Assembly (NCBI GenBank): GCA_001899065.1
Contig: MKUZ01000009.1
Span: 1 to 64,000, forward strand
Source of the DNA: Devosia sp. 66-22
Lineage (GTDB): Bacteria; Pseudomonadota; Alphaproteobacteria; Rhizobiales; Devosiaceae
Reading direction: 5' to 3'
Length of the DNA stretch: 64,000 bases
Shown: positions 52,093 through 63,510 of the stretch, in pieces
How the letters are laid out: each line of letters opens with the position of its first letter
Position numbering within the stretch: the stretch's first letter is position 1
The notes under the pieces: model-generated
The model's database searches: none
What the model was told of the DNA's origin: nothing
The model's input: only the letters and a program-made list of their open reading frames with translations
Translations under genes and position numbers: made by a program

Positions 52093-52413
52093 ATGCTTGA
52101 AGCAGCCGGCATTGGCCTCGGCCACTATCTCACTGTCGGGGCGATCCTGTTCACGCTGGGCGTGTTCGGCATTTTCCTCAACCGCAAGAACATCATCATC
52201 ATCCTGATGTCGGTCGAGCTCATCCTGCTCGCGGTCAACGTCAACTTCGTGGCGTTCTCGGCGCAGTTGGGCGATCTCGCCGGGCAGGTCTTCGCGCTGC
52301 TGATCCTCACGGTCGCGGCCGCCGAAGCGGCGATCGGCCTTGCCATCCTCGTCATCTTCTACCGCAACCGCGGCTCCATCGCGGTTGAGGACGTCAACTC
52401 GCTGAAGGGCTGA
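52093..52413 (+). CDS. nuoK: NADH-quinone oxidoreductase subunit K
   Basis: The 106-residue, three-helix membrane subunit is homologous to Mrp[21 protein letters not shown] carries the conserved membrane Glu of the proton path, and a second Glu is in [39 protein letters not shown] is the true start; longer frames run inside nuoJ. Confidence 0.96.
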   Translation: MLEAAGIGLGHYLTVGAILFTLGVFGIFLNRKNIIIILMSVELILLAVNVNFVAFSAQLGDLAGQVFALLILTVAAAEAAIGLAILVIFYRNRGSIAVEDVNSLKG

Positions 52414-52418
52414 GCCAC

Positions 52419-54449
52419 GTGATCCAGGCGATCGTCTTTTTTCCGCTGATCGGCGCGCTCATCGCTGGGCTGCTCGGACGCGTCATCGGCCACCGTACCG
52501 CCGAGTTCGTGACGACCGGCCTGCTGATCGTTGCCGCCGTGCTGAGCTGGGTCGTCTTCGTCGGCTACTGGTTCGCGCCCGAGGCGACCGAGGGGGCAGG
52601 GCATGCGGAGGCGACCAAGGTGGTCGTGCTCGAGTGGATCCACTCCGGCCCGCTGGCGCTCGACTGGGTGCTGCGCGTCGACACGCTGACCGCCGTCATG
52701 CTGGTCGTCGTTACCACCGTGTCGAGCCTCGTCCACGTCTATTCGATCGGCTACATGGCCGATGATCCACACCGGGCGCGCTTTTTCGCCTATCTGTCGC
52801 TGTTCACGTTCGCCATGCTCATGCTGGTGACGGCGGACAACTTCCTCCAGATGTTCTTTGGCTGGGAAGGCGTCGGTCTCGCCTCCTATCTGCTGATCGG
52901 CTTCTGGTACAAGAAGCCCTCGGCAAATGCCGCCGCCATCAAGGCGTTCGTCGTCAACCGTGTCGGCGATTTCGGCTTCGCGCTCGGCATCTTCGCCGCG
53001 CTTATGATCCTGGGTTCGATCGACTTCGACACGGCGTTCCACAATGTCGAGGGCGTCGCGGGCCAGACCATGCGGTTCCTGAGCTGGGACCTCGACGCGA
53101 TGACCGTTGTCTGCCTGCTACTGTTCATGGGCGCCATGGGCAAGTCGGCGCAGTTCCTGCTCCACACCTGGTTGCCGGACGCGATGGAAGGCCCAACCCC
53201 CGTCTCCGCCCTCATCCACGCCGCCACCATGGTCACCGCCGGCGTCTTCATGGTCGCGCGCCTGTCGCCGATGTTTGAGGCAGCGCCCATCGCCATGAAC
53301 GTCGTCTTCGTCGTCGGCGCCATCACCGCTTTCTTCGCGGCGACCGTGGGTCTCGTCCAGAACGACATCAAGCGCGTCATCGCGTATTCGACCTGTTCGC
53401 AGCTCGGCTACATGTTCGTGGCGCTAGGCGCCGGGATGTTCTCGGCCGGCATCTTCCATTTGTTCACCCACGCCTTCTTCAAGGCGCTGCTGTTCCTGGG
53501 CGCCGGTTCGGTCATCCATGCGATGCACCATGAGCAGGACATGCGGAACATGGGCGGGCTCGCCAAGAAGATCCCGATTACGTACTGGATGATGCTCATC
53601 GGCACGCTGGCGCTCACCGGTGTCGGCATTCCGGGATTGCCGATCGGCTTTGCCGGCTTCTTCTCCAAGGATGCGATCATCGAGACGGCCTACGCGGTCG
53701 GCGGTAACCTCGGTACGTTCGGCTTCTGGACGCTGGTGATCGCCGCCATGTTCACGAGCTTCTACTCGTGGCGCCTGATCCACCTGACCTTCCACGGTAC
53801 GCCGCGTCCGGCCACCCATGGCCACGACGATCACGCCCACGACGCGCATGGTCACGAACACGGCTCGGCCTATGACAACGCGCATGAAAGCCCCAATGTT
53901 ATGCTCGTGCCGCTCTACATCCTCGCGGCCGGCGCCATCCTCGCCGGTTTCGTGTGGCATGAGGAGTTCATCGGTCACGCCGAGCACATCGCGCATTTCT
54001 TCGCCGGCTCGCTCGTCGTCGACGAGCATCTGGTGGAAGCGGTGCACTCGGTGCCGTTCTGGGTTCGTGCGTCCTCGACCGTCGCCATGATCCTCGGCTT
54101 CGCCGCCGCCTGGTACATGTACATGGTCGACAAGACGGCGCCGGCGCGCCTCGCTGCGGCGAATTCCGGGCTCTACAAGTTCCTGCTCAACAAGTGGTAC
54201 TTCGACGAGCTCTACAACTTCATCTTCGTGCGCCCCGCGTTCTGGCTCGGCCGCGCGCTGTGGAAGGGTTTCGATGACTGGCTCGTCGACCAGACCATCG
54301 TTGAAGGCCTCGGCAATCGCGTGAAGGACGTCACCGCACGCGTCGTCCGCCTGCAGTCGGGCTACCTCTATCACTACGCCTTTGTCATGCTGATCGGCAT
54401 CGCCGCGCTGCTCACCTGGGCCATCACCGCCGGGGGGCTGCTCGGATGA
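52419..54449 (+). CDS. nuoL: NADH-quinone oxidoreductase subunit L
   Basis: The 676-residue antiporter-like proton-pumping subunit has the lateral helix. [40 protein letters not shown] and [19 protein letters not shown] are typical. A His-rich loop ([16 protein letters not shown], near residue 465) could bind metal or simply be a flexible loop. GTG start. The stop overlaps nuoM by ATGA. Confidence 0.97.
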   Translation: MIQAIVFFPLIGALIAGLLGRVIGHRTAEFVTTGLLIVAAVLSWVVFVGYWFAPEATEGAGHAEATKVVVLEWIHSGPLALDWVLRVDTLTAVMLVVVTTVSSLVHVYSIGYMADDPHRARFFAYLSLFTFAMLMLVTADNFLQMFFGWEGVGLASYLLIGFWYKKPSANAAAIKAFVVNRVGDFGFALGIFAALMILGSIDFDTAFHNVEGVAGQTMRFLSWDLDAMTVVCLLLFMGAMGKSAQFLLHTWLPDAMEGPTPVSALIHAATMVTAGVFMVARLSPMFEAAPIAMNVVFVVGAITAFFAATVGLVQNDIKRVIAYSTCSQLGYMFVALGAGMFSAGIFHLFTHAFFKALLFLGAGSVIHAMHHEQDMRNMGGLAKKIPITYWMMLIGTLALTGVGIPGLPIGFAGFFSKDAIIETAYAVGGNLGTFGFWTLVIAAMFTSFYSWRLIHLTFHGTPRPATHGHDDHAHDAHGHEHGSAYDNAHESPNVMLVPLYILAAGAILAGFVWHEEFIGHAEHIAHFFAGSLVVDEHLVEAVHSVPFWVRASSTVAMILGFAAAWYMYMVDKTAPARLAAANSGLYKFLLNKWYFDELYNFIFVRPAFWLGRALWKGFDDWLVDQTIVEGLGNRVKDVTARVVRLQSGYLYHYAFVMLIGIAALLTWAITAGGLLG

Positions 54450-55966
54450 CCTTCCTCACCGACAACATCCTGACGGTTGTCACCTTCCTGCCGCTCGTCG
54501 GCGCGCTGCTGCTCACCTTCGTGGGTGGCGGCGAGGACGAGAACTCCAAGACCCTGGCCCGCTGGATCGCGCTTGCGACCTCGCTCATCACCTTCGGGCT
54601 CTCGCTGTGGATGTGGTCGCGCTTCGATCCCGCCAATGCCGGCTTCCAGTTCGTCGAGAATTACGACTGGATCGGTACCTCCATCGGTTACCGCATGGGC
54701 GTCGACGGCGTCTCGATCCTGTTCGTCGTGCTCACGGCGTTGCTGATCCCGGCCTGCATCCTCTCGAGCTGGAGCTCGATCAGCACTCGCGTCCGCGAAT
54801 ACATGCTGGTGTTCCTCATCCTCGAGACGCTCTGCATCGGCGTGTTCACCGCGCTCGACCTTGCGATGTTCTACGTCTTCTTCGAAGGCAGCCTGATCCC
54901 GATGTTCCTCATCATCGGCATCTGGGGCGGCAAGCGACGCATCCAGGCGGCCTACAAGTTCTTCTTCTACACCTTCACCGGCTCGGTACTGATGCTGCTC
55001 GCCATCATGTACATGTACTGGCAGGCTGGCACGCTCGATATCCGCAAGCTCCTTGCCTTCCAGTTCGATCCGGCCGCGCAGACCTGGCTGTGGCTTGCCT
55101 TCTTCGCCTCGTTCGCGGTGAAGATGCCGATGTGGCCGTTCCACCGCTGGCTGCCCGAGGCGCACGTCGAGGCGCCCACCGCCGGTTCGGTGATCCTTGC
55201 CGCGATCCTCTTGAAGCTGGGCGGCTACGGCTTCATCCGCTTCTCGCTCGCAATGTTCCCGGTCGCCTCCGAGATGTTCGCGCCGTTCGTGTTCACGCTT
55301 TCGATCGCGGCGATCATCATCACCTCGCTCATCGCGCTGGTGCAGACCGACATCAAGAAGCTAATCGCCTATTCGTCCGTCGCCCATATGGGCTTTGTCA
55401 CCATGGGGATCTTTTCGGGCAACGTCATGGGTATCCATGGCGCGGTGTTCCAGATGATCTCGCACGGCATCGTGTCGGGCGCCCTGTTTCTGTGCGTGGG
55501 CGTCATCTACGACCGCCTCCACACCCGCGAGATCGAGGCCTTTGGCGGCCTCGTCGAACGCATGCCGCGCTACGCCTTCGCCTTCATGGTGTTCACCATG
55601 GCCAATGTCGGGTTGCCGGGAACGTCGGGCTTTGTGGGCGAATTCCTCACCATGATCGGCACGTTCCAGGTCAACACCTGGGTGGCGTTCTTTGCCGCCT
55701 TCGGCGTCATCCTCTCGGCGGCCTATGCGCTCTGGCTCTACCGTCGGGTGATCTTCGGTGGGCTCACCAAGGAATCGCTGATGGGCATGCTCGACCTCGA
55801 CCGCCGCGAGATCGCGGTGCTCGCGCCGCTCATCGTGCTGACCATCCTCTTCGGCTTCTGGCCCGCCCCCATCCTCGACGCGACGGCCGCGTCGGTGAAC
55901 CTCGTGGCGGAAAACTTCGGCAAGGCGATCGGGGCGACTGGCCCGCTGGTCGCCGCGGCGCACTAG
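54446..55966 (+). CDS. nuoM: NADH-quinone oxidoreductase subunit M
   Basis: The 506-residue antiporter-like proton-pumping subunit. [20 protein letters not shown] carries the conserved membrane Glu, and [20 protein letters not shown] and [17 protein letters not shown] are signatures. It is coupled to nuoL by ATGA. Confidence 0.97.
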   Translation: MTFLTDNILTVVTFLPLVGALLLTFVGGGEDENSKTLARWIALATSLITFGLSLWMWSRFDPANAGFQFVENYDWIGTSIGYRMGVDGVSILFVVLTALLIPACILSSWSSISTRVREYMLVFLILETLCIGVFTALDLAMFYVFFEGSLIPMFLIIGIWGGKRRIQAAYKFFFYTFTGSVLMLLAIMYMYWQAGTLDIRKLLAFQFDPAAQTWLWLAFFASFAVKMPMWPFHRWLPEAHVEAPTAGSVILAAILLKLGGYGFIRFSLAMFPVASEMFAPFVFTLSIAAIIITSLIALVQTDIKKLIAYSSVAHMGFVTMGIFSGNVMGIHGAVFQMISHGIVSGALFLCVGVIYDRLHTREIEAFGGLVERMPRYAFAFMVFTMANVGLPGTSGFVGEFLTMIGTFQVNTWVAFFAAFGVILSAAYALWLYRRVIFGGLTKESLMGMLDLDRREIAVLAPLIVLTILFGFWPAPILDATAASVNLVAENFGKAIGATGPLVAAAH

Positions 55967-55976
55967 GAGAGACTTG

Positions 55977-57422
55977 ATGAATTCCGACCTCTCCAGTTTC
56001 GCCTCGCTCGCGCCGGCCTATCCCGAGCTGCTGCTCGCGGTGGGTGTCGTCGTGTTGCTCCTGGGCGGCGTGATCTTCTCCAAGGACCGCTCGACCGGCA
56101 TCGCCTTCCTCGCCATCCTGCTGCTGATCGCCGTCGCCGGTGTCGCGATCTGGCCGCCGGCCGAGGGCATCCTGTTCAATGGCGGGTTCATCGTCGACGG
56201 TTTCGCCCGCTACATGAAGTTCCTCGTGCTGGGCGGCTCGGCCTTCGCGCTCGTCCTTTCGACCTCCACAGCCAAGCCGATGGGGCTCGACAAGTTCGAG
56301 TATTCGATCCTCGTCCTGCTTGCGACGCTTGGCATGATGGTCATGGTCTCGGCCAATGACCTCATGAGCCTCTATGTCGGGCTCGAGCTACAGTCGTTGG
56401 CGCTCTATGTTGTTGCGGCGATGAAGCGCGAGGACAGCAAGGCGACCGAAGCCGGCCTCAAATACTTCGTCCTCGGCGCGCTGAGCTCGGGTATGCTGCT
56501 CTACGGCGCGTCGCTGATCTACGGCTTCACCGGCATGACGCAGCTCGACCAGATCGTCACTGCCGTCGCCGGCGCGCAGCGCTCCATCGGCCTCATCTTC
56601 GGCATGGTCTTCCTCATTGCCGGCATTGCCTTCAAGATCTCGGCCGTGCCCTTCCACATGTGGACGCCCGACGTCTACGAGGGGGCGCCGACGCCGGTCA
56701 CCGCGTTCTTCGCCGCCGCTCCGAAGGTCGCTGCCATGGCGCTCATCATCCGTGTCGTCACCGTCCCGTTCGGCGGCGTCACGCATGACTGGCAGCAGAT
56801 CGTGATCTTCCTGTCGATTGCCTCGATGGTGCTCGCCGCCTTTGCCGCCATCGGCCAGAACAACCTCAAGCGGCTCCTCGCGTACTCGTCGATCGGCCAT
56901 GTCGGCTTCGCCCTTGTCGGCCTCAGCGCTGGCACGTCGGTGGGCGTCGAAGGCGTTGCAGTCTACATGGCGATCTATGTCGCCATGACCATCTGCATGT
57001 TTGCCGCGCTTCTCTCGCTGCGCACCTCGAACGGCTACGTCGAGACCATCCCGCAGCTTGCGGGCCTTGCGCAGAAGCGGCCGTTCATCGCTGCGATCAT
57101 CGCCATCGTGATGTTCTCGTTCATCGGCCTGCCGCCGCTCGCCGGGTTTTTCGCCAAGTGGCAGGTGTTCCTCGCGGCCATCGATGCGCATCTGTTCGCG
57201 CTCGCCATCATCGGCGTACTGGCAAGCGCGGTGAGCGCCTTCTACTACCTGCGCATCGTCAAGGTCATGTATTTCGACGAACCGCAGAGCGAGTTCGCCG
57301 CTGCGCCCGCCGAGCTCACTGCCGTCATGGCGGTCGCCGGCTTCCTCATCGTCACCTACTTCGTCACCGTCGCGTCGCCGCTCTACAATGCGGCTCACGC
57401 GGCGGCGGGAAGCCTGTTCTAG
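55977..57422 (+). CDS. nuoN: NADH-quinone oxidoreductase subunit N
   Basis: The 481-residue antiporter-like subunit is the last nuo gene. [40 protein letters not shown] and [20 protein letters not shown] are family motifs. The ATG at 55977 is preferred to the preceding TTG. Its TAG shares bases with the GTG of birA, so biotin ligase is translated from the same transcript. Confidence 0.97.
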   Translation: MNSDLSSFASLAPAYPELLLAVGVVVLLLGGVIFSKDRSTGIAFLAILLLIAVAGVAIWPPAEGILFNGGFIVDGFARYMKFLVLGGSAFALVLSTSTAKPMGLDKFEYSILVLLATLGMMVMVSANDLMSLYVGLELQSLALYVVAAMKREDSKATEAGLKYFVLGALSSGMLLYGASLIYGFTGMTQLDQIVTAVAGAQRSIGLIFGMVFLIAGIAFKISAVPFHMWTPDVYEGAPTPVTAFFAAAPKVAAMALIIRVVTVPFGGVTHDWQQIVIFLSIASMVLAAFAAIGQNNLKRLLAYSSIGHVGFALVGLSAGTSVGVEGVAVYMAIYVAMTICMFAALLSLRTSNGYVETIPQLAGLAQKRPFIAAIIAIVMFSFIGLPPLAGFFAKWQVFLAAIDAHLFALAIIGVLASAVSAFYYLRIVKVMYFDEPQSEFAAAPAELTAVMAVAGFLIVTYFVTVASPLYNAAHAAAGSLF

Positions 57423-58234
57423 TGGCCAACTTCTGGCTCGGCCCGATCGCCAGTGGCCGCGGCTACAGGCTTCACGGTTTTGACGAGATCGGCTCGACCA
57501 GCACCGAAGCATCCAGCGCAGCCGCGTCTGGCGATGTCGGGGAGGTCTGGTACGCTGCGCTCAGGCAGACGGCGGGCAGAGGGCGGCGCGGTCGCGCCTG
57601 GGAAACGCCCTCGGGCAATCTTGCCGCCAGCCTCATGATCGTTCCCGATTGCGATCCCGCCATCGCCGCGACGCTGGGCTTCGTTGCCGGCGTGGCGCTC
57701 AACCGGGCGCTCGCGGCCACGCTCCCGGCCGGCCTCGTCAAGCACGGTATCGATGGCGCCAATCGTGTCGCCCTCAAATGGCCGAATGACGTCCTGGCCG
57801 ACGGCGCCAAGCTCGCCGGCATCCTGCTCGAAGCGCAGAAGCTGCCCGACGGCCGCCATGCGGTGGTCATCGGCTTCGGCGTCAACATTGTATCTGCACC
57901 CTCCGGGTTGCCTTATCCCGCCACCTCGCTCAACGACCTGGGGGCCGGTGTCTCCGCCGAAACTATCTTCGCCGCGCTCGCCGAGGAGTGGGTGGTCGCC
58001 TATGAGCTGTGGGACCACGGGCAGAATGTCGGCGACATCCTGCGCCTGTGGCGTGCTTCGGCCGCCGGCATTGGCGCGGAGGTTGCCGTCGCCCGCGATG
58101 GCGATGTCATTCGCGGCATTTTCGAGAGTATCGACGACGCGGGCCGACTGATCGTGCGCGGCAACGACAATTCACGCATCGCCATCACGGCGGGCGATGT
58201 CCATTTCGGCGTTACAGCCACAGCGAGGGCCTGA
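57422..58234 (+). CDS. birA: Biotin--[acetyl-CoA-carboxylase] ligase
   Basis: The 270-residue protein lacks the N-terminal DNA-binding domain of E. coli BirA, so it is a ligase only. The biotin/ATP site is AGRGRRGRAWETPSGNL, the catalytic Lys region VALKWPNDVLADGAKLAGIL, followed by a C-terminal SH3-like cap. It starts at GTG 57422, overlapping the nuoN stop (TAGTG), and its own stop overlaps the rnj ATG. Confidence 0.93.
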   Translation: MANFWLGPIASGRGYRLHGFDEIGSTSTEASSAAASGDVGEVWYAALRQTAGRGRRGRAWETPSGNLAASLMIVPDCDPAIAATLGFVAGVALNRALAATLPAGLVKHGIDGANRVALKWPNDVLADGAKLAGILLEAQKLPDGRHAVVIGFGVNIVSAPSGLPYPATSLNDLGAGVSAETIFAALAEEWVVAYELWDHGQNVGDILRLWRASAAGIGAEVAVARDGDVIRGIFESIDDAGRLIVRGNDNSRIAITAGDVHFGVTATARA

Positions 58235-59910
58235 TGCCACAGCCACACCCCGACGAACTGGTCTTTGTTCCGCTCGGCGGGGTCGGCGAGATCGGCATGA
58301 ACATGGCCGCCTATGGCTTCGGCCCGGTCAATGCGCGCAAGTGGATCGTCGTGGACTGCGGCGTGACGTTCGCCGGTCCATCGCAGCCGGGGATCGAGCT
58401 CATCATGGCCGATCCGACCTTTCTCGAAGACAACGCCGACGACGTCCTGGCGCTGATCCTCACGCATAGCCACGAGGATCACTACGGCGCCGTGCTCGAC
58501 CTGTGGCCGGCTTTCGATCGGCCAGTCTATGCCACCGACTTCACCGCCGCGATGCTGTCGGCCAAGCGCGCGGCCGACGATATCGTCGACAATGTTGCGC
58601 TGCGTCGGATGGTTGTCGGCCAGCCCTTCACCGTCGGCCCGTTCACCATCGAGGCGGTTAACGTCGCGCACTCCATTCCCGAAAGTTGCGCGCTCGCCAT
58701 TACGACGAAAGCGGGCAGGGTGATCCACACCGGCGACTGGAAGCTCGATCCGAGCCCGATCGGTGCGGCCCCAACCGACGAGAAGCGTTTCCGCCAACTC
58801 GGTGCCGAGGGCATTCCGCTGGCGCTGGTCTGCGACAGCACCAACGCCCTCAAGGATGGCACCAGTCCCAGCGAGGACGAGGTTGCGGCAACGCTAGCCG
58901 CACTCATCGCCGACGCGCCGCATCGCGTGGCGCTCACGACGTTCGCCTCCAATGTCGGCCGCGTCATCTCCATTGCCCGTGCCGCTGAGAAGGCGGGCCG
59001 CCAGGTGGTCATGTCGGGCAGGGCGCTGCACCGCATTTCGACCATCGCGCGCGAACTGGGCATGCTTGAGGGCGTTGCACCGTTCCTCGACCAGGACGCG
59101 TTCAAGACACTACCGCGCAACAAGATCGTTGTGCTGTGCACCGGCTCGCAGGGCGAGCCGCGCGCCGCGATTGCCCGCATTGCCCGAGGCGAGCATCCGG
59201 CCATCGACCTCAATGCCGGCGACCGGGTGATCTTCTCGTCCTGGGCGATCCCGGGCAACGAACGCGAGGTCATCGACATCCAGAACCTGCTGATTGATCG
59301 GGGCATCGAGGTCATCACGCAGCAGGACGGTCTGGTTCACACCACCGGCCACCCGCGTCGCGAGGAGCTCAAGCGTCTTTACGACTGGTTGAAGCCGCAG
59401 ACGCTCGTGCCGGTGCATGGCGAGGCGGCACATCTTGAGGCCCACGCGGCGCTCGGCCGGCAGCATGGCATCGCCAATGTCGTCCACGCGCGCAATGGCG
59501 ACATGGTCCGTCTTTTCCCCGACGTACTGCACTTCCCAGGCGAGGTGCGGACGGGCGAGCTTTATCTCGATGGCAATATCCTCTGCACGCCCGAGGAATC
59601 GGGCGTCAAGGAACGCCGGCGCCTGAGCTTTGGCGGGCACATCGTCGTCAGCGTCTGTGTCGACAGCCGCGGCGCGGTCGTGTCGGGCCCGGACATGAGC
59701 ATCGAGGGGTTGCCCGAAGTCGAGGACGACGAGGAATCGTTGACCCATCTAGTGCGCAACGTCGTCAACGGGACGCTCAAATCGATCCCGCCCAAGCGCC
59801 GCTCCGATCCCGATGTCGTCGAGGCGGCGCTGCAGCGTTCGGTTCGCGGCGAGGTGAATGCGTGGTGGGGCAAAAAGCCTAATGTGACGGTGTTCGTCCA
59901 CCGCATATAG
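58234..59910 (+). CDS. rnj: Ribonuclease J
   Basis: This 558-residue metallo-beta-lactamase/beta-CASP nuclease has the metal motif THSHEDHYGA (H78, H80, D82, H83), HTGDWKLDPSPIG and the beta-CASP segments VMSGRALHRISTIARELG and LVPVHGEAAHLEAHAALG. It provides 5'-3' exonuclease and endonuclease activity in RNA maturation. Because RNase J degrades from 5' ends, it is relevant to the fate of RNAs with ribozyme-made 5' hydroxyl ends from the prophage. Confidence 0.95.
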   Translation: MPQPHPDELVFVPLGGVGEIGMNMAAYGFGPVNARKWIVVDCGVTFAGPSQPGIELIMADPTFLEDNADDVLALILTHSHEDHYGAVLDLWPAFDRPVYATDFTAAMLSAKRAADDIVDNVALRRMVVGQPFTVGPFTIEAVNVAHSIPESCALAITTKAGRVIHTGDWKLDPSPIGAAPTDEKRFRQLGAEGIPLALVCDSTNALKDGTSPSEDEVAATLAALIADAPHRVALTTFASNVGRVISIARAAEKAGRQVVMSGRALHRISTIARELGMLEGVAPFLDQDAFKTLPRNKIVVLCTGSQGEPRAAIARIARGEHPAIDLNAGDRVIFSSWAIPGNEREVIDIQNLLIDRGIEVITQQDGLVHTTGHPRREELKRLYDWLKPQTLVPVHGEAAHLEAHAALGRQHGIANVVHARNGDMVRLFPDVLHFPGEVRTGELYLDGNILCTPEESGVKERRRLSFGGHIVVSVCVDSRGAVVSGPDMSIEGLPEVEDDEESLTHLVRNVVNGTLKSIPPKRRSDPDVVEAALQRSVRGEVNAWWGKKPNVTVFVHRI

Positions 59911-59919
59911 GAACGGCCC

Positions 59920-60168
59920 ATGTTAGCTCCGGCCACCTTCATCGCCATCTACGCCATCGTCTGGTGGATCTGCCTGTTCATCGTGCTGCCGTTCGGCGTC
60001 CGCAACCAGGTCGACACCGGCGACATCGTGCCTGGCACCGAGCCGGGCGCACCCGTTGCGCCCCGCTGGTGGCAGCGCGTGCTCTACACCACTCTGCTCT
60101 CGATCCCGATGACGGCCCTGCTGATCTGGGCGCTCTCGAATCCGTGGCTACAGGAATATTGGAGCTAG
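59920..60168 (+). CDS. DUF1467 family small membrane protein
   Basis: The protein has 82 residues and two helices (FIAIYAIVWWICLFIVLPFG and LYTTLLSIPMTALLIWALS) joined by a loop RNQVDTGDIVPGTEPGAPVA, the DUF1467 pattern. The family is confined mainly to alphaproteobacteria and often lies near rnj and proS. It is probably cotranscribed with rnj. Function unknown. Confidence 0.88.
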   Translation: MLAPATFIAIYAIVWWICLFIVLPFGVRNQVDTGDIVPGTEPGAPVAPRWWQRVLYTTLLSIPMTALLIWALSNPWLQEYWS

Positions 60169-60180
60169 GTTCGTCCGGGC

Positions 60181-60498
60181 TCAGGCCTTCTTGGCCCGGC
60201 CGTGCTCCCAGGCCATCTCCAGTGCCGTCTTGAGCTCGGCCTTGCCGATGGCTTTCAGATCGACCGTCGTCCAGCCCGAAGTGCCCCATTTATTGGGGAT
60301 CGGTGTGAATACCTCGGGCGCCAGCATCGTCTTGAACTCCTGCTCCTCGGGGGTGAGGTTGAGGTTCACCGACTTTCCGTCGGCGGCGAGCGTGGCGTAG
60401 ATGCGGCGCACCTTGAAGGCCGTCCGCTCGAAATGCGGATGTTCGGTCGTTCCCTCGAGGCTCATGGCCAGCTTTCGGACGTCGGCGGCGGTCGCCAT
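60181..60498 (-). CDS. MmcQ/YjbR family protein
   Basis: The protein has 105 residues, with the CyaY-like fold family pattern: EGTTEHPHFERTAFKVRRIY, FTPIPNKWGTSGWTTVDLKA, and a C-terminal helix LKTALEMAWEHGRAKKA. Members are called DNA-binding on structural grounds; the role is unproven. Convergent with the DUF1467 gene. Confidence 0.88.
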   Translation of the reverse strand: MATAADVRKLAMSLEGTTEHPHFERTAFKVRRIYATLAADGKSVNLNLTPEEQEFKTMLAPEVFTPIPNKWGTSGWTTVDLKAIGKAELKTALEMAWEHGRAKKA

Positions 60499-60518
60499 TA
60501 CTCTCCTCCGAAAGAAAA

Positions 60519-60538
60519 GGCAGGGCGCGAGCCCTGCC
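60519..60538 (-). terminator. Terminator for a small minus-strand gene
   Basis: Read on the minus strand, GGCAGGGC, TCGC, GCCCTGCC forms an 8-bp perfect stem followed by ttttctttc, a good rho-independent terminator. It lies 42 bases after the stop of the 31-residue frame and just upstream of the YjbR-family gene. Confidence 0.7.
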
Positions 60539-60579
60539 GAATTAGTTTGATCGACAATACGCTGGTCTTAGGCACGCAG

Positions 60580-60675
60580 TTACGCGGCGGCCAACGCTCC
60601 TCCCTTGACGTTGTCGACGTCCGGCAGCTTGGTCGCTGCCTGTAATTTATTGCGGGGGACCGTAACAACTCGCAT
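60580..60675 (-). CDS. Candidate 31-residue peptide gene
   Basis: A short minus-strand frame, starting MRVVTVPRNKLQAATKLPDV and ending VKGGALAAA, has AGGTG about 10 bases before its ATG. A clear rho-independent terminator follows 42 bases beyond its stop. The 300-base gap between the YjbR-family gene and proS is otherwise empty. Having a terminator of its own implies that a transcript ends here; whether the peptide or the RNA is functional is open. Confidence 0.4.
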   Translation of the reverse strand: MRVVTVPRNKLQAATKLPDVDNVKGGALAAA

Positions 60676-60799
60676 TAGGGCTGTCACCTAGATTCTGCGA
60701 CCTTTTTGCGGCGCCACCGAGGCTGGACAGGGCTTGACTGATGCGCTTTGAGTACACCCGCCGAAGGCCCAGATTCGTGCGGCTTTCCGAGGAGTTTCC

Positions 60800-62149
60800 A
60801 TGCGTCTCAGCCGCTACTTCCTGCCCGTTCTGAAGGAGTCTCCCAAGGAGGCCGAGATCGTCTCGCACAAGCTGATGCTGCGTGCGGGCATGATCAAGCA
60901 GCAGGCCGCGGGGTCCTACTCCTGGCTGCCGCTGGGCTACCGGGTGCTCGAGAAGGTCAAGAAGATCATCGAGCAGGAGCAGGATCGCTCTGGCGCCGTC
61001 GAGTTGCTGATGCCGACGCTGCAATCGGCGGACCTCTGGCGCGAGTCCGGGCGCTACGACGCCTACGGCGAAGAAATGCTGCGCGTCAAAGACCGGCACA
61101 AGCGCGATATGCTCTACGGTCCGACCAATGAGGAGATGATCACCGACATCTTCCGGACCTATGTGAAGTCCTACAGGGATTTGCCGCTCAACCTCTACCA
61201 CATCCAGTGGAAGTTCCGCGACGAGGTCCGGCCGCGCTTTGGGACCATGCGCAGCCGCGAGTTCCTGATGAAGGACGCCTATTCCTTCGATCTCGACAAG
61301 GACGGCGCGACGCAGGCCTTCTACCGCATGTTCGTGGCCTACCTCCGTACCTTCCACCGCATGGGGCTGGTGGGTATTCCGATGCGCGCCGACAGCGGCC
61401 CGATCGGCGGCGATATGAGCTACGAGTTCCACGTGCTCGCCGATACCGGCGAGAGCGCGGTGTTTCTGCATGCCGACCTCGTCAACAAGCCCATTCCGCC
61501 CATCGACACCGACTTCCGCAGCGATCTGTCGGCGATCTTCAAGGACTGGACATCGCTCTATGCGGCGACCGACGAGATGCTGGACGAGGCCAAGTTCAAG
61601 ACCGACGTACCCGAGGACAAGCGGCTTAGCGCGCGGGGCATCGAGGTCGGCCATATTTTCTACTTCGGGACCAAGTATTCCGATCCCATGAAGGCGACCG
61701 TGACCGGCCCGGACGGCAAGGAAATCACCGTGCATGGGGGCAGCTACGGCATCGGTCCCTCGCGACTCGTGCCGGCCGTGATCGAAGCCAGTCATGACGA
61801 TGCCGGCATTGTCTGGCCCGTCCCCGTCGCGCCGTTCGAGGTGACGCTGATCAACCTCAAGGCCGGCGACGCCGATACGGACGCCGCCTGCGAGAAGCTG
61901 TACGCGGAACTCGGCAATGCCGGCCTCGACGCGCTGTACGACGATCGCGACGCGCCGGCGGGGCAGAAGTTCGCGACCGCGGACCTGATCGGCATCCCGT
62001 ACCAAATCATCCTCGGGCCGCGCGGGCTCAAGGAGGGGCAGGCCGAGATCAAGCACCGCAAGACGGGCGAGCGCGAGACGCTGCCGCTCGCCGATGCGGT
62101 CGAGCGGGTGCGCTCGCTGGTCGAGCCGCAGAGGCGGGACAAGGTTTGA
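60800..62149 (+). CDS. proS: Prolyl-tRNA synthetase (short alphaproteobacterial type)
   Basis: This 449-residue class II synthetase charges tRNA-Pro. It lacks the INS editing domain of the longer bacterial enzyme, as is usual in alphaproteobacteria. Motif 2 is [20 protein letters not shown] and motif 3 is [20 protein letters not shown]. The anticodon-binding domain occupies the last 100 residues ([20 protein letters not shown]). Its stop overlaps the TTG start of lolC. Confidence 0.96.
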   Translation: MRLSRYFLPVLKESPKEAEIVSHKLMLRAGMIKQQAAGSYSWLPLGYRVLEKVKKIIEQEQDRSGAVELLMPTLQSADLWRESGRYDAYGEEMLRVKDRHKRDMLYGPTNEEMITDIFRTYVKSYRDLPLNLYHIQWKFRDEVRPRFGTMRSREFLMKDAYSFDLDKDGATQAFYRMFVAYLRTFHRMGLVGIPMRADSGPIGGDMSYEFHVLADTGESAVFLHADLVNKPIPPIDTDFRSDLSAIFKDWTSLYAATDEMLDEAKFKTDVPEDKRLSARGIEVGHIFYFGTKYSDPMKATVTGPDGKEITVHGGSYGIGPSRLVPAVIEASHDDAGIVWPVPVAPFEVTLINLKAGDADTDAACEKLYAELGNAGLDALYDDRDAPAGQKFATADLIGIPYQIILGPRGLKEGQAEIKHRKTGERETLPLADAVERVRSLVEPQRRDKV

Positions 62150-63510
62150 GCGACACCACGGCCGCTTCCGCCGACACGGCCGGCCCGTTCTCGCGCTTCG
62201 AGTGGATGCTGGCGGGACGGTACCTGCGCGCCCGCCGGCGCGAGACCTTCATCTCGGTCATCTCCTGGCTGACGCTGATCGGCGTCGCTATCGGCGTTGC
62301 CACGCTGATCGTGGTGATGAGTGTGATGAATGGCTTCCGCGCCGAGTTGCTGACCAAGATCCTGGGGCTCAACGGACACTTCACCGCCTATCCGATCGAC
62401 GCCAAGTTCACCGACTACGACCAGACGGCGATCAAGCTCGAGACGGTCGACGGCGTGCTGTTCGCCATCCCTTACGTTGAAGGACAGGCGCTTGCTTCCG
62501 GCCAGCAGGATTCGACCGGCGTGTCGGTGCGCGGCATCGAGGCGGCCTCGATCGACAAGCTGACGCTGCTCAAGAACGGCAACATCCTCGGTGGCTGGGA
62601 CCAGTGGGACCAGTCGATGGGCGTCGCCATCGGACAGCGTCTCGCCGAAAAGCTCGGACTGACGATCGGCGATCCCATCACCATCATCAACCCCAACGGC
62701 GCCAACACGCCCTTTGGCAAGACCGCGCAGATCCGCTCCTTCCCGGTGAACGTGATCTTCAATCTGGGGATGGTCGAGTTCGACAGCTTCTTCGTCTACA
62801 TGCCGATGCAGGCGGCGCAGAGCTACTTCAAGATGTATGAAGACGTGCTGCGCCCCGGCTTCACGGAGCCGGCGCCCGACGCCACGGACGAGGAGATCGA
62901 CGCCGCCTATGAGCGCCAGTACCAGGCGACGGCGGTCGAGGTGTTCATCGACGACCCCGACAACGTCAACGTCGTCCGCAACCGCATCCAGACCGACGTC
63001 GACCGGTCGCTGATCCTCTATGACTGGCAGCAGCGCAACGAGACGTTCTTCTCGGCGCTGCAGGTCGAGCGCGTGGTGATGTTCACGATCCTGTCGATGA
63101 TCATTCTGGTCGCTGCGTTCAACATCATTTCGAGCCTCGTCATGCTGGTGAAGGACAAGGCCAGCGACATCGCGATCCTGCGCACGATGGGCGCGACGCG
63201 CGGCTCGATCATGCGGATATTCTCCATGACGGGATTTGCGATCGGGCTTGCGGGCACGGCGATCGGGCTGATCCTGGGCGTTGTCGTCGCGTCGAATGCC
63301 GAGCCGCTGCGCGCCTTCATTTCCAGCCTCACCAACATCCCAATCTTCCCGCCGGAAGTGTTCCTCCTGTCGAGCCTGCCGTCCAAGATCGATGCCAGCG
63401 AGGTGACGGTGGTCGCCCTGCTGGCGCTCGGGCTGAGCTTCCTCGCAACGCTCTATCCGGCCTGGCGCGCGGCGCAGTACGACCCGGTCGAGGCGCTGCG
63501 GTATGAGTAA
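62146..63510 (+). CDS. lolC: Lipoprotein-releasing ABC transporter permease LolC/E
   Basis: The 454-residue inner-membrane permease has four helices: one near residue 45 ([20 protein letters not shown]) and three at the C-terminus ([20 protein letters not shown] and onward). A large periplasmic MacB-like domain lies between them. [20 protein letters not shown] is the coupling-helix motif that contacts LolD. It releases lipoproteins to LolA. A TTG start overlaps the proS stop, and its end overlaps lolD by 8 bases. Confidence 0.94.
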   Translation: MSDTTAASADTAGPFSRFEWMLAGRYLRARRRETFISVISWLTLIGVAIGVATLIVVMSVMNGFRAELLTKILGLNGHFTAYPIDAKFTDYDQTAIKLETVDGVLFAIPYVEGQALASGQQDSTGVSVRGIEAASIDKLTLLKNGNILGGWDQWDQSMGVAIGQRLAEKLGLTIGDPITIINPNGANTPFGKTAQIRSFPVNVIFNLGMVEFDSFFVYMPMQAAQSYFKMYEDVLRPGFTEPAPDATDEEIDAAYERQYQATAVEVFIDDPDNVNVVRNRIQTDVDRSLILYDWQQRNETFFSALQVERVVMFTILSMIILVAAFNIISSLVMLVKDKASDIAILRTMGATRGSIMRIFSMTGFAIGLAGTAIGLILGVVVASNAEPLRAFISSLTNIPIFPPEVFLLSSLPSKIDASEVTVVALLALGLSFLATLYPAWRAAQYDPVEALRYE

